Notes: generated by a model not told the origin, from the letters alone. Shown: positions 23,225 through 34,677, counted from the stretch's first letter. The stretch is DNA of 64,000 bases from Ascarosepion bandense (GCA_037127315.1 JBBBDQ010000330.1:1963001-2027000), one strand, 5' to 3'. Program-made: numbers and translations.

Positions 23225-26200
23225 GATTTTTTTTTAATCATTTCACCCCGAGCAAGGCAGAAATGCCACTGATGTGCAGGGGGCTACATAACTGTAAAAA
23301 GATTAATTAGAAAAGAGTGAGGAGTACAAACTAGTTAGAAAGGAGCAATAGAAAGCCGAGAAAGCAGGTGCGATGACAGATACATAGGTGGAGAGAAAGG
23401 GAAGGTTATACGGGGGTGGGGAGAGAGCTAGAGTCCAGTGGTTAGTAGATGAGTATTGACTTTGCATTTAAATTTCTGGAGGTTGTAGCCGCCAGGAAAG
23501 CAAGAATATGGGAGCGAGTTCCACAGGCGGGAAGTGCGAGAGAAGAAGCTGCAGGAGTAGAATTGTCGTCTGCATTTGGCTAACCTGACTGTGAATGGGT
23601 GGGACCCAGTTGCCAGTCTGGTTGCACGAGTAAACACCCGTTGAGGAGGCATCAGTGACTTAAGTTCGTCTGAGCAGAAGCCATGAAAGTATTTATAGAA
23701 TAGACAAAGGGGGGCCACATTTCGACGATGGGGAAGTGGCTGCAGTCGAGCCGCCAGATCAGTACCTATCACATTACAGACTCTCCTTTGGAGCTTGTCA
23801 AGAACACTGAGGAGAACGGCAGGGGCGCCTGACCATAAATGGCAGCAGTACTCCATGCACGGACGGATGGTTGACTTGTATATATTCAGGATGGATTCAG
23901 GTGGAAAAAACATCCTGGATCGACATAGTGACCCAACCTTCTTAGCAGTAGATTTTGCTATGGATTCAATATAGTGGTTCCATTTGGGGTCTGAGAACAG
24001 GGGAAGTCCGAGGAGGCGTAGTGTATTTCTCTCCGGGAGAATCGCTTGGTCCATGCTTATGGGAGGCAGGAGAGGTTGCCTGTAATGGTTGACAGACAAC
24101 AGCTTGGTCTTAGACGAATTGAAGTTGACAAGCCACTTCTTGCTCTAGTTCACCACAGAGTGTAGATCCCGTTCAAGGTCAGCAGCGAGATTATGTCTGT
24201 CCGCCACGACAGGTTTCTTAACTGGTGAGGGAGTATATTGTAGTGTCATCTGCGTAGATGCCTACTTGGGACTTGATCTCATCTGAGAGGTCGTTGATGA
24301 AAATAAGGAAGAGCGTCGGACCCAGGATAGCATTTGTGCTGTAGGATGAAGAGGCACGCCCATTCAAAACAACCTTCCTTTTGCGGTTATTTAAAAAAGA
24401 TTGGATTAGGTCAAGCAGGCGACCGGTAATACCGTAACCCCGTAGCTTGCATAGGAGGCCAGAGTGCCAAACCCTGTCGAAAGCCTTGGAGATGTCGAGA
24501 GCAACCGCGCGAGCCTCGTCAGACTCATCAAGGGCCTGTAGCATGTACTCCGTTACGGTTGTTAGCAGGTCGACCGTGGACCTGGCAAAGCGGAAGCCAT
24601 ATTGCCTGTCAGAGAAGAGTTTGTGGGCAGTGAGATGATGAACTATTTCAGCATTGATTATGGCCTTGGAATACTTTCCCGAATATCGGTAGAAGACTGA
24701 TAGGGCGATAGTTGGATGGGTCCGAGGGTTCACCACAATTCTTAAATACAGGAACGACTGAAGAGAACTTCCAGCATGCAGGAAAGCAGGAAGCAGGAAG
24801 CAGAAAGGCAGTAGTTAAAACAGTTTAGAGAGGACAGGGGAAAGTTCAGGAGCACACCTCTTAAGGACTATCACCGGGATTCCATCGTCTCCACTCGCCT
24901 TATGGGGGTCGAGTTTTGAAATTACTCGGGATACTACTGTTGGGGTAATATATACGTCGTGTAGTTTGGCCTCAGTTCTAATAGGGAAGTCGGGTGGGTG
25001 TACGCCGGACGAATCAAATGTGGAGTTGGATGAGAATCTGCGGGCAAAGCACTCAGCTTTGTCCGCAGATGACGTGAGAACCTCAAATTCATGGATTAAA
25101 GGAGGTATTGAGGATTTCCTATTGTTGAGCACTCGTTTGCAAATCCTTCCAATAGTCCTTGGAGCCGAACTTGCAGTCAGCTATGCGCTGTCGCATTCTC
25201 TCAGCAAACAACCGTTTGGCGTCATTTAAGGTTCTCTTGCACTCATTGCGAGCAGATATGAACAGGCGCCTATTGTGATCAGATGACTGTCTCCGGAATA
25301 GACGGAAGTAATGGTTCCTGTGGGCAATGGCGGCTGAGCAGGCCGGAGAGAACCACGGAGAGGAATGAGGTTTTAAGCAACACTTCCTGGTAGGTATGAA
25401 GGCATCAATGCCAGCTTTCACCCATGACGAGACCTCAGAGGCACAGTCATCAACTGATAGGTCGAACACTTTTCCCCAAGGGACGTCGCAGAGGAAATCG
25501 CGAAAGGCATCCCAGTCAGCTTTTTGGTAGAGGTAGGAGGTCCTATAGGTAGGGGCTCCTGGGGGGAGTGAGATTGGAAAGAAATACTGAGAGAGACTAC
25601 AGCGTGGTCGGAGTTGCCGAGAGGGCAAAGCTGCGAGACTTGACAGGCGTCAGGCGCAGAGGTGAAACATTTATCTAGTAGTGAGGAATGATCCGAGGGA
25701 GTGCTTGGGAAGCGAGTGGGGAAGTTCACCACTTGCGTAAGGGATTGGGAAATAGAGAAGTTCATGGCGTGAATGCCCGCTGGATCAGTAACGGTGTTTT
25801 CAAGCAACTCAGAGTGATGGGCATTGGGGTCTCCAAATACAAATATGTGGGCGAATGGGTGATAGGACATAGCTTATCTATGTCGTCAGTAATGCTATCT
25901 AGTAGGGAGCAGTCAGGAGAGGAGGGAGAACGGTAAAGAAAGAATAGGTAACTAACCGAACGGAGGAGAGACAGGCAGAGACATATGTATTGGTGGTCAG
26001 TAGATTCGAGTGAAGTCACCCTAGCTATGGGGAGGTGTTCGCTGACGTAGACACCCAGCCCATGCATGTGGACAGTGGAATCCTTCCTTAAGAGGGGAAG
26101 ATAACCAGGGATGGAGAGGTCAGAGGAGGGAATATCTGAGTTGAGGTTAGTTTCGCAGAGCGCAAGAATGTCAGGGGACTTTTCATGCAGGAACGTTTCT

Positions 26201-26800
26201 ACACTAGGAAAGTTAGTACGAATGCCCCGGATATTAGTGAAAGAAAGGTTAATGGGTTTAGGTTGGTTTGAATTTAACTGGTTTAGGGTCGTTTCTGATT
26301 TGTTTCGTCATGTTTTTGTTTATAGAAAGGGACCTAGGGTAGAGGATACAGGCGGTCATTATCCACAATCTGTGCTGGGAGGGAAACTGGCTAGGGCTGC
26401 AACAAAGGTGTGGCCTCGGGGTTGCCCACCGAAAGCGCTTACAGGGACACCTATCCATTCGCGACATGACACTACAAGAACCCCGATATTATACAACTGT
26501 TGATCAGAGCAGCCGTTCTTGACGCTACGTAAGAGTTAGGGCTCCTAATTACCAGTCGGAAGCAGCAACCAGGAAACTGCCAACCCGGTACCCTCACAGT
26601 GATGAGCCGTTGCCACCAACCGGCCAGATCGCAGGAAACTCACGGAAGCACCAATACCAAGTTCTGAAGAGAGAGAAGAGAAAGCCGGAAACCACATCCT
26701 AAACAGGAAAACAAGGGGGCAAGACTCTACTCCAGTTCAATAGACATGGGAGGAGTATGGACCGGGCGATAGTGTCACCTATCTACTCCTATTTAAAAAA
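23225..26800 (-). pseudogene. LINE-A, near-complete APE-type non-LTR retrotransposon
   Basis: A 3.6-kb minus-strand LINE encoding an apurinic-type endonuclease and a reverse transcriptase, which together copy LINE RNA into nicked target DNA. From the 5' side: a leader starting near 26797 (TAGGAGTAGATAGGTG); a start region MSRMDRCPCKRF near 26467; endonuclease segments SFTNIRGIRTNF, GDPNAHH (about 25830) and SDHAVVS (about 25610); an RT entry segment HKASGDDGIP (about 24890); QYGFRFARST; DISKAFDRVW (about 24490); the catalytic YADDTTIYS (about 24250); IRPCMEYCCHLWSGAP; and the C-terminal SFFSRTSRLWNSLP ... KVNTHL, ending at 23428. The 3' UTR ends in a stem-loop and an oligo-A tail near 23225. 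About five frame changes and an in-frame stop make it dead. The usual G-V-P-Q-G-S block before ILGPTLF is missing. Jockey/CR1-like group is my best placement. Confidence 0.93.
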
Positions 26801-26819
26801 AAATTCCAAGGGTGGAGAG

Positions 26820-26843
26820 TTAACTAAGTTTTAACTTAGTTAA
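26820..26843. repeat. 24-bp palindrome
   Basis: TTAACTAAGTT-TT-AACTTAGTTAA: 11-bp perfect arms just outside the 5' end of LINE-A. Confidence 0.85.
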
Positions 26844-26848
26844 AGTCC

Positions 26849-27338
26849 AAATGAAGCAAGAACGCCAAAAAGTGAGAAAAAAAAGGAAAAACAAATGCAG
26901 ATTTAAGAAACAATTCATACATACCACGCAGTTTCACACAGGAAATTTGAATTAAGAAAGTTCCACTTATCTTCAATTCTTGCTTTTCCCAAAAATTAAC
27001 ATCGAGTTAAGCTGCTTGGTAAATTTGAATTTACAGAACAGACCATAGAGATTTCACAGGGGAGGGGTAACAAGCGGCTGCCGATACCTTGGCCAGGATA
27101 GCTTCGCATAACAGAATAAATAAATAAATAAATAAAAACCCCAAATTTTTTTTCTAAATGAAGCATGAACGCCAAAAAGTGAGAAAAAAAAATGAAAAAA
27201 AAAAAAATGCAGATTTAAGAAACAATTCATACATACCACGCAGTTTCACACAGGAAATTTGAATTAAGAAAGTTCCACTATCTTCAATTCTTGCTTTTCC
27301 CAAAAATTAACATCGAGTTAAGCTGCTTGGTAAATTTG
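26849..27338. repeat. Direct duplication of about 180 bp around an inserted segment
   Basis: Copies at 26849-27027 and 27156-27338 are nearly identical (starting ATGAAGCA, ending GCTGCTTGGTAAATTTG). The 128 bp between them include an (AAAT)n stretch and a GC-richer segment ACAAGCGGCTGCCGATACC. The units lack TG...CA ends, so they are not evident LTRs. Confidence 0.9.
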
Positions 27339-27339
27339 G

Positions 27340-27405
27340 TCAAGAAGATAGAAGATAACAACTGACGTTACATTTAAATGTTTGAAGATTGTAACTATCA
27401 GAAGT
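27340..27405 (-). pseudogene. Short LINE-A C-terminal fragment
   Basis: Matches the start of the copy at 28020-28080 (AAGATAGAAGATAACAACTG), covering the last codons of the RT C-terminus on the minus strand. Confidence 0.7.
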
Positions 27406-27411
27406 TTTATT

Positions 27412-27730
27412 GTAAGTCTCCAGAGTTTTTATTAACGTAAGGCTTTTATCAGAGTGTTTGAGGCATACACGCATGTTAGACGGACGCTAACCGGTAGGCA
27501 GAAGACATGCCACTATCATTTCTAAGAAGACATGGCAATTTGCAATAAAAGAATGATTTTCTGTTTTCTTAAAAGAAATGGCATTAAAAAACTTCCACTA
27601 ATAATCATTATGAAATGGAAGAAGCAGTTTTATTTATATTTTGTCTTTATGTGGATTGAAAATCTGTCACAGTATGAAGTATTTATTCAGGAATGAAATA
27701 ATTATCTGAAAATTTTAAAATATGATTTTC
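27412..27730. repeat. Dispersed repeat, copy 1
   Basis: Roughly 300 bp that recur in the same orientation at about 31490-31800 with small indels (shared blocks CAGAAGACATG, TCTGTTTTCTTAAAAGAAAT, GTGGATTGAAAATCTGTCAC). No ORF or terminal structure identified. Confidence 0.8.
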
Positions 27731-27914
27731 GGTTTAGCATTCCTCGAGAAGATTAGGAGTGCAGTTTTCATTTAAAGAGACTTATGAGGAATCTGTTATT
27801 TTTGTTTTACAGAGGCCGATAATGACTAATTTAAATCCCTTGAGAGAAGTAAAAGGGAAAGGATTATCCACCTGCATCCAGTTTAAAATTTCAAATAAGA
27901 AGGATTTGGCATTT

Positions 27915-28230
27915 TATTTTTATTTTTACCCTTAGCAAAGTGAGACCGCCGCTAACGCGTAGTGAGATAAAAAGATTGGGCACAGGGGGGATTGAAGAAA
28001 TGATGAAAGATAAACAGGATTCAAGAAGATAGAAGATGACAACCGACGTTACATTTAAATGTTTGAAGATTGTAGCTATCAGAAAAGCAAGTAAACGGAA
28101 GGGAGTCCCATAGGTGGGAAGTGCGAGAAAAACCTTTGGAGTAGAAGTGGCAGTTACAATTAACTACTTCAAAATAGTAAAGTGTGAAAGGGTGAAACTT
28201 GGATGCTAATCTAGTAACACACTTAAATCT
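27915..28230 (-). pseudogene. LINE-A C-terminal part, split copy (downstream half)
   Basis: Minus-strand LINE-A coding RTSHLWDSLPFTCF, YNLQTFKCNV and the stop, followed by the variant 3' UTR. Its upstream half lies at 28701-28885; the two are separated by the composite element 28231-28700. Confidence 0.85.
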
Positions 28231-28700
28231 ATCGCCCGGTTCACACTCCACCCACGTCTATTGAACAGGTTAAGAGGCTCATCCCTTGTTCCCAGTTTAG
28301 GATGTGGTTTTCGGCTTTCTCTTTTCCAATCTTCTCATTTTGTTTTTTTTTTCAATTGGAGTAGATAGATCTATCTATCGCCCGGTTCACACGCCACCCA
28401 CGTCTATTGAACAGGTTAAGAGGCTCATCCCTTGTTCCCTGTTTAGGATGTGGTTTCCAGCTTTTTCTTTTCCAATCTTCTCACTTTGTTTTTTTTTTCA
28501 ATTGGAGTAGATAGATCTATCTATCGCCCGGTTCACACTCTACCCACGTCTATTGAACAGGTTAAGAGGCTCATCCCTTGTTCCCTGTTTAGGATGTAGT
28601 TTCCGGCTTTCTCTTCCTCTTTTCCAATCTTTTCACTATTACGTAACCCCCTGCACATCAGTGGCGTTACTGCCTTGCTCGGGGTGATACGATTAAAAAA
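28231..28700 (+). mobile_element. Composite mini-LINE with tandem 5' units
   Basis: Three tandem units with a 146-bp period (ATCGCCCGGTTC at 28231, 28377 and 28523) match the 5' leader of LINE-A: TTGGAGTAGATAG, CGCCCGGT, GTCTATTGAAC, GTTTAGGATGTGGTTT. The third unit passes directly into the LINE-A 3' tail (CCCCTGCACATCAGTGGCG ... CGATTAAAAAAAA), with no coding sequence between. It is inserted in the opposite orientation within a LINE-A copy, whose reading frame resumes on both sides. It looks like a RIME-type internally deleted, non-autonomous derivative. A related single-unit copy is at 42484-42665. Confidence 0.88.
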
Positions 28701-28885
28701 AATACATGTGGTCGGGACACGAGAGAAAAAGCACGTCATAGCAGTTGCCATGAAAATATTTGTAGAAAAGACAGAGGGACCCCACGTCTCGTCGGTGAGA
28801 AAGTGACTGCAGTCGAGTTGCCAAGTAAGGATCGATTACATCACAGAACCCTCTTTGGATTTTGTTGACTTAAGATTGAAATCCA
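28701..28885 (-). pseudogene. LINE-A C-terminal part, split copy (upstream half)
   Basis: Minus strand: NKIQRGFCDVI, LATRLQSLSHRRDVGSLCLF and FYKYFHGNCYD are recognisable against the longer LINE-A copy. The frame is broken by the element at 28231-28700. Confidence 0.82.
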
Positions 28886-28889
28886 TGCG

Positions 28890-29440
28890 TTTGGTTTCGA
28901 TACCTTAATGAAAATAAAGATTTTCTTTTAAAATATATTAGAATAAAAAATGTTACTTTTCTGTTAACTAGGTCGCACCTAGCTACCTTTCAGGGAGCAT
29001 TAGTGACCGCCCTTCTTTCCCGGGCGCACCCGTCGAGATGCACTCATCTACAGAATAAAAATCCAACCTCCTAGCTAATGTCTGCTAGCGGGAGTTTCAG
29101 TGTAATTTTTATATTTTGCAACGGTAAACATCTTTGACGCACATATTTTTTATTAATGAATAATTGATTATTTAACGAGGAAAATATTGGTTAGCACTTA
29201 CCAATTTATATATTTTCCAAACAACGTGATTTTAATCTTTTAGATTTATAAACGTTATTTTAATGATTGTAGAGTTTATGTTGATTTACATTTTATGAAC
29301 GATGTGATATTTACTTAGGTTTCACATGTGTGCTATTTAATTTAGTGTAGGATTTCAGGGTGCATACCACAGTTAGGCTAGTTTTTCGTATTTCTATTAA
29401 AATAAGGTTAATTTCATGCAGACATTCTTTATCTGCAAGG
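28890..29440. other. No gene recognised
   Basis: AT-rich, with a GC-richer patch at 28975-29110 that I cannot assign. Confidence 0.45.
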
Positions 29441-29444
29441 AATG

Positions 29445-29545
29445 TCTTCAGTTTAGTGTGTTACATTGGGAAAGGCTTAAATCCATTTATTCTCCCCCTC
29501 AGCTAATGGGTTAAATTGCAGGTTAGACTGGACACTGTAACTTTG
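29445..29545 (+). mobile_element. SINE body fragment
   Basis: Contains TTGGGAAAGGCTTAAATCC, CTCAGCTAATGGGTTAAAT and GCAGGTTAGACTGG, matching the middle of the common SINE. Head and tail absent. Confidence 0.75.
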
Positions 29546-29549
29546 TGGG

Positions 29550-30028
29550 GACAGCTAGAATAGCAAAAGGACAAATGTGAATTCAAAACCATGGAGAAGA
29601 CTTTGAGAAACCTGTTACTTAGCTATAGAACTTCCAGCGTTTAATTTTCACCTTATTCGTCTCCTTATTAATTTATATAGTCACCGTTTTGAACACTTAC
29701 TCTTGGCCTTTAGTTATTACTGCAACCGACACAATAAGCCATAGACTCAGAGCACGCGGTTCCTTCCTTCTATTCCCCTTGAATCATACAATACTTGCAT
29801 CGTCGGTATCTACCTTCGTAACCTTTTTTCTTCGTGTATTGTATCTCTTATTATATTATTAGCTGAATCTTTGTTTAAGCTAACCAACTTTTATACGTTT
29901 ATTTTACCTTTGTCTCCTTCTATGTTGAACCTCTTTCACTAGGCGTTGACTGTTTATATACTGTTGTCAAACTTTAACTTCATGTAACTTTCTTTCTTTC
30001 TGAGGACCTATCACTAAACTTTATAACA
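29550..30028. other. No gene recognised
   Basis: AT/TC-rich DNA up to the Helitron boundary. Confidence 0.45.
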
Positions 30029-31264
30029 TCTATATATATAAAAGGCAATCTGTGAGTCTGTGTGTAACTGTTCACTATGCACGCCTACATTTTTTAAGCT
30101 AAACCATTCAAACTTTCTAGGGACACATATCTACAGGGAAGCCAGGTCGACACATACTTTTTGAGTTTAAATTCAGCAATTTTTACCTTTCGCACATTTT
30201 GGCCAACGTAGCCGATTGTTTTCATTTGCTCCGTAAAACATCAAAGATCTAAGATGGTTGCTAGATTACGTCACAGAAATCAAATCACACGTGCCAAACG
30301 CGACTAAAAAATGAGCCTTTATATTTAATTTTTATTCCGACGTTTTAAAAATTCATTTGGTCAACGAAAAAATATGAAATGTTTTCACCGTAATTTTGAA
30401 ATAAAAGAAATATTTTTTAAAAAAAAGTGTTTTTTCAAACAAAAACAAGATATGTAAAAAGAAAAAAAAAGTGTAAATTTTGGTTTTAGGACCCGACGGC
30501 TAATATCTCTTCACATTTTTCCAAAATAATTTTATTTCCGTGCAAATGTATATGCTGAACTCAAATTAGCAATTAGATATTGAAGAAACCGACCTTTGTT
30601 GATGTTAACGACCAGAAAAAAAATCAGACTTCTTTTCGCTCTTTTTGTCAGCCATTACCGGCTTAGTGAGGGTCATTCACCGCAGAACGATTTTAGGCGT
30701 AGGAAGAAAATTTGGGCCTATTTACTTCCTTTACAGAAAAGTCTTGCAGAAATTAGTTCGCGATTTTTTTTCGGTACTTAATTTTAGAAAAAAGTTATTG
30801 ACATTGAAACAAGTGAAAAAAAATTAGAGTTATTTGCGTGTATAAAAAGCTATTTGTATGTGTTTGCGTATATAAGGGATATTAGCCTTTGGGTTCTAAA
30901 ACGAAAATTTACCATGTCTACATTTTTAAATATTCTTCGAAAATTTTTGAAATTCATTTAGTCAACAAAAAATGTAAATATTTTCCACCGTAATTTTGAA
31001 ACAAAAACAAACGCAACGTTGTTGACAATGGCACACAAAACATCAACTCACGTTTCCGCAAAACAAAAGAAAACAGTTTTTTTTTAATGGAATTTTTTTA
31101 AAACAATTTTTAAACAACAATTTTTTATATAATTATTTTTTTATATAACTGACTTTTAAAGTGAGGCGGCGATTACAAGCGCTTGGAAATCGCAACAAGT
31201 CGCATTAATCATCTAATTAAAAAATGTTCTGAGTTGCACGGGTAACGCCGGGCTATGATGCTAG
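30029..31264 (+). mobile_element. Non-autonomous Helitron, copy A
   Basis: Begins TCTATATATATAAAAGGCA, a very common Helitron 5' end, and ends ACGCCGGGCTATGATGCTAG. The base before is A and the base after is T. It is 1236 bp with no Rep/helicase coding sequence. Inside, about 90 bp near 30330-30420 recur directly near 30920-31010 (ATTCATTT-GTCAAC, CACCGTAATTTTGAAA). A 29-bp segment at about 30482 (GTTTTAGGACCCGACGGCTA) recurs inverted at about 30867-30896. The 3' 20 bp are shared with copies B, C and D. Confidence 0.9.
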
Positions 31265-31395
31265 TATTTCTATAAACAAACTACTTGCTACTTTATTTAC
31301 ACATTTAAACCCACTGTCTCACTGCTATGTCCAACCTTCGGCTGCCTTTGTCCCATTTCTGATTTCCATTTGGTATTATCTTTTATTTATTTTGT

Positions 31396-31800
31396 TATTC
31401 GGACTAAACTAATATGAAGCTTGTATTTATTGTTTTACAAGTTTTACTAGTTTTATTCTTTTGGCTTTCAATAAAATTGCTGATGAACAAAACTTTGTCT
31501 CCAGAATTTTTATTACTGTATAGCTGTTCTGGCTATCTGAGGTATACACGAGTGCGAGACGGATGCTAACCAGCCGGCAGAAGACATGTCACTTTCATTT
31601 CCAAGAAGACATGTCAATTTGCAAGAAAAAGAAGGATCTTCTGTTTTCTTAAAAGAAATGGCATCAAACACACCAATAATCATTATCAAATGGAAGAAGC
31701 CGTTTTATTTATATTTTATTTTTATGTGGATTGAAAATCTGTCACAGTATGAAATATTTATTCAGAAATTAAATAATTATCTGAAATCAATATAAAATAT
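31396..31800. repeat. Dispersed two-module repeat
   Basis: The first module (31396-31480) matches 23036-23118 and the second (31490-31800) matches 27412-27730, so these two pieces are joined here but separate elsewhere. ORF 31586-31795 lies in it and has no known domain. Confidence 0.8.
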
Positions 31801-31804
31801 TTGA

Positions 31805-32355
31805 AAGCATTCAAGAAAATATATACATAATCCACAATTATGATATAAAAATAATATCATATGCGTATATCTTTGTTCGTATCATGATAGTTTATAGATT
31901 ACAATTCTTAATTATTTTGATTTCATGTCTAAGTTAGGAAAGGAGATGAAGACTTTAAAAATTAAAAAAATACATGAAACTCGAGGAGACTATATCACTA
32001 GGGTGAGCTGGGGAAAATCAGGATTAGCGCATCAATTTTTCTTTCTTGAGATTGGTTATGAGTGTAGATCAAACTACTTAGTGGAGTTTTTTTTGCGTTT
32101 CTGACATTCCCGTTATGTATTTCATCCGAAAAGATTTAACATTTTTAGAGCAAATACAGGGAGACCTATAACTGGATGTGGATTGTGAAGCATAGAAAAA
32201 GAACCTATAATAGACATACTTCATATAATCGGTATTCCAGGAAATAAGGAAATGTTCAAAGGAAAGTTCACCCATTCCTTTTGCAAAAGAGTATAGAGTT
32301 AAAATCTTTTTCTTCCCAATCATAAAAAGCAGTTGGCTTTCTTTCTGTTTCAGTC

Positions 32356-32393
<38 letters not shown>

Positions 32394-32410
32394 CTTTACA
32401 AAAATTATCT
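31805..32410. other. No gene; short (TA)n
   Basis: AT-rich, with (TA)n at 32361-32388. Nothing recognised. Confidence 0.5.
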
Positions 32411-32412
32411 TT

Positions 32413-32738
32413 ATCTAAGTCAGTCAGTTAAGTGTCATACGTGATACAGGCTCGGAAGAAAAATGACTTACTGGGCCAGAAGATTATCCCGCAGTAGGTT
32501 TCCATTGCTTTCTGTGGTAGATTGGTTGCCGACCAAGGCTACAGAACCCAGTCTGTCCTATTATTTAACCCAGAACTGGAGGGAAGAGACGGATTAATAC
32601 TTTTCCCAATGGTATTTGCGCGTAAGTGAATGCAAGGAATTCGACTGGAATTCGAACTCGACTTCTCGATTTCTCGTTCCGAGCCGATATCCACTGCACC
32701 ACGACGCACATCCTTTGCACTGCACCACGACGCACATC
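32413..32738 (-). mobile_element. tRNA-derived SINE with duplicated head end
   Basis: Complete minus-strand SINE. At its 5' (right) end the sequence CACTGCACCACGACGCACAT appears twice (about 32691-32713 and 32716-32738), i.e. the outermost head with the A-box start is tandemly duplicated. Confidence 0.92.
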
Positions 32739-32941
32739 TAAGAACCTAAACAATTTCCTCGTTTTGTCATAATGCAAATATTCTCCCGCTGACAACTTTT
32801 TATGAAAATTTTAAAAAACATCTAAGTGTTTACATCTCTTTTTTTGTTTCTATCTTTTTTGTCTTTGATTTACTTTGATCGACTTTTTTCTATTTTGCCT
32901 TAAATTTTTTATAGCAAGCATTGTGTTTTGGCTTTGCTATA

Positions 32942-33253
32942 TAGTCAGTCACTTATGTGCCATACGTGATACAGGCCTGGGCGATAGAAACAGACATAAC
33001 TGATTGGGCAGAAGATTTTCCCGCAGTAGGTTGCCATTACCTTCGGCGGTAGACTAGTTGCCAACAAGGCTATAGAACCCGATCTGTCCTGCTATTTAAC
33101 TCATAGCTGGAGGGAGAAGCGATGAAGTCATACCTTTCCCAAGGGTATTTGCTTGTTTGTGAATGCAACGAATTTAAATGAAATTCGAACTCGACTCTCC
33201 CATTTCTCATTCCGAGCATTTCTCATTCTTCACCACAACACACATCCTTGTGA
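32942..33253 (-). mobile_element. tRNA-derived SINE
   Basis: Minus-strand full-length copy: GTCAGTCACTTATGTGCCATACG at the 3' side, the CCCGCAGTAGG block, core, B box (GAATTCGAACTC as read on plus: ATTCGAACTC) and a head with a small internal duplication CATTTCTCATT. Confidence 0.92.
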
Positions 33254-33539
33254 GATAGATGTGTTGTTAATAAGGCTATTCATTTAAAGAAAAAGCATTC
33301 TGTTCAGGCAAATATTTGCTTTCAAAACAAAATGGCTACCATAAAATTCCGAGAATTTTGTTTGAATTGTTTGCGTCCAGATATTACGCGTGAGCGAATG
33401 GGCATAGTCCCAAGAGAAATATATAACACCGGCCGTTGAATTATTCTAGAGAACGTTCGTTATATTAATTTACAAAAATCAATATCTATTTTCAATATTC
33501 ACTAATGGATACTTGGAATAAACTCTGCAATACAGTAAA

Positions 33540-33660
33540 CAAAGATTCCACAATGACAGGTCCCGAAAAGAATTAAGTACCTCTTAAGGCTAAGTCGGTC
33601 ACCTGATATGAATCCCAATGAATAAACTTAGGGCGTTGTGATAAATGTGTCTGTGCTCTT
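33540..33660 (+). pseudogene. Possible Tc1-type transposase C-terminal scrap
   Basis: One frame reads RLSRSPDMNPNE, resembling the S-P-D-L-N-P-I-E catalytic segment of Tc1-like transposases. The context is too short and frameshifted to be certain. Confidence 0.45.
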
Positions 33661-33664
33661 TTTG

Positions 33665-34030
33665 GATCATGACAAAAGTAGAATGTCTAGATTAAAAACA
33701 AACCTGACAAAAGAAAATTCAGTTTGTAATTTTATCTTGAATTTTATTAGATGAAGCAATTTTAAACATTATTCAATTTTTGGCTCGTATTTCATTCATC
33801 TTAATTTCACAGGCTTTTTTTAAAATATTAAATAAAGCCTTATCCCCAAGCAACAAAATTGGGAAGGAATGGTTTTATCGTCCCTATTACTCATAAGCCA
33901 CCAGTGGTCTAGATATGTAGAAATCGTGCGTGAAGAAGTGACACATGGTCGCTTAAGGCATGAAACTGACAGCCACCTTGAGGTGTTGATTTCTATGCTA
34001 ACACTATTTATATAATAGTAAATATGCCAA
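33665..34030. other. No gene recognised
   Basis: AT-rich spacer. Confidence 0.45.
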
Positions 34031-34054
34031 ATTTCAAGCACACACACGCAAATA

Positions 34055-34063
34055 CACGCGCGA

Positions 34064-34122
<59 letters not shown>
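34055..34122. repeat. (CA)n-(TA)n microsatellite
   Basis: CGCGCGAGCGCACA leads into CA repeats and ends in ATATATATAT. Confidence 0.95.
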
Positions 34123-34123
<1 letters not shown>

Positions 34124-34231
34124 GTATGAGATAAGCCAGAAAGCTTAAAACTGAAAAAAACCAAAAAAAAAAACCCCAAAAAACAAAAAAACAAAAAAAA
34201 ACAAAAAAAAAAACAAGTACTCATCATCACA

Positions 34232-34363
34232 TATAACTATAAAATATTGTTTTGAAAGGGTAAAGTGTTTCAACCGGGCACAACACGGAATTTTATGATC
34301 TTCATCAGATGGTGAAATGTGTGTAGTTTGAAACACTTTCCTTTTAAAACACTTTATAGTTAA

Positions 34364-34367
<4 letters not shown>
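34232..34367. mobile_element. Small head-to-head hammerhead-like locus
   Basis: Outward arms share TTGAAACACTTT ... TTTTATAGTT (left arm on the minus strand ending about 34232, right arm about 34328-34367). The centre carries CTGATGA on the minus strand (34302-34308) and GAAAC at 34267-34271. The stem between them is weak, and no GTH follows GAAAC, so it is a decayed hammerhead-like motif. Confidence 0.5.
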
Positions 34368-34394
<27 letters not shown>

Positions 34395-34608
34395 TATATA
34401 TTTAAAAACTTAATAAATAAATAAAATGTGTCCTTTGCAGGATTAGAACCCGCATCTCCCGGGGCTGGAGAAACCATTGTCTGATCTAGAGTGCGTTATT
34501 TTAAAACTGCTTTGTTTACTTGACTGTGAAGCTCTCCGTAGCAGAACGGTCAAAGCCCGGAACATCTACTCAAATATAAGTATTTACTAATAATAATGTT
34601 TGAAGTAA

Positions 34609-34617
34609 TATATATAT

Positions 34618-34676
<59 letters not shown>
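34609..34676. repeat. (TA)n microsatellite
   Basis: TA units with a single TGTT interruption. Confidence 0.96.

Positions 34677-34677
<1 letters not shown>

Noticed and set aside
24447..24638. Plus-strand ORFs within the LINE-A region (also 24966-25229, 25688-25936, 26111-26503)
   Set aside because: Shadows of the minus-strand LINE protein.
26849..27338. LTR retrotransposon with short internal region
   Set aside because: The direct repeats lack TG...CA ends, no primer-binding site or polypurine tract is seen, and there is no target duplication.
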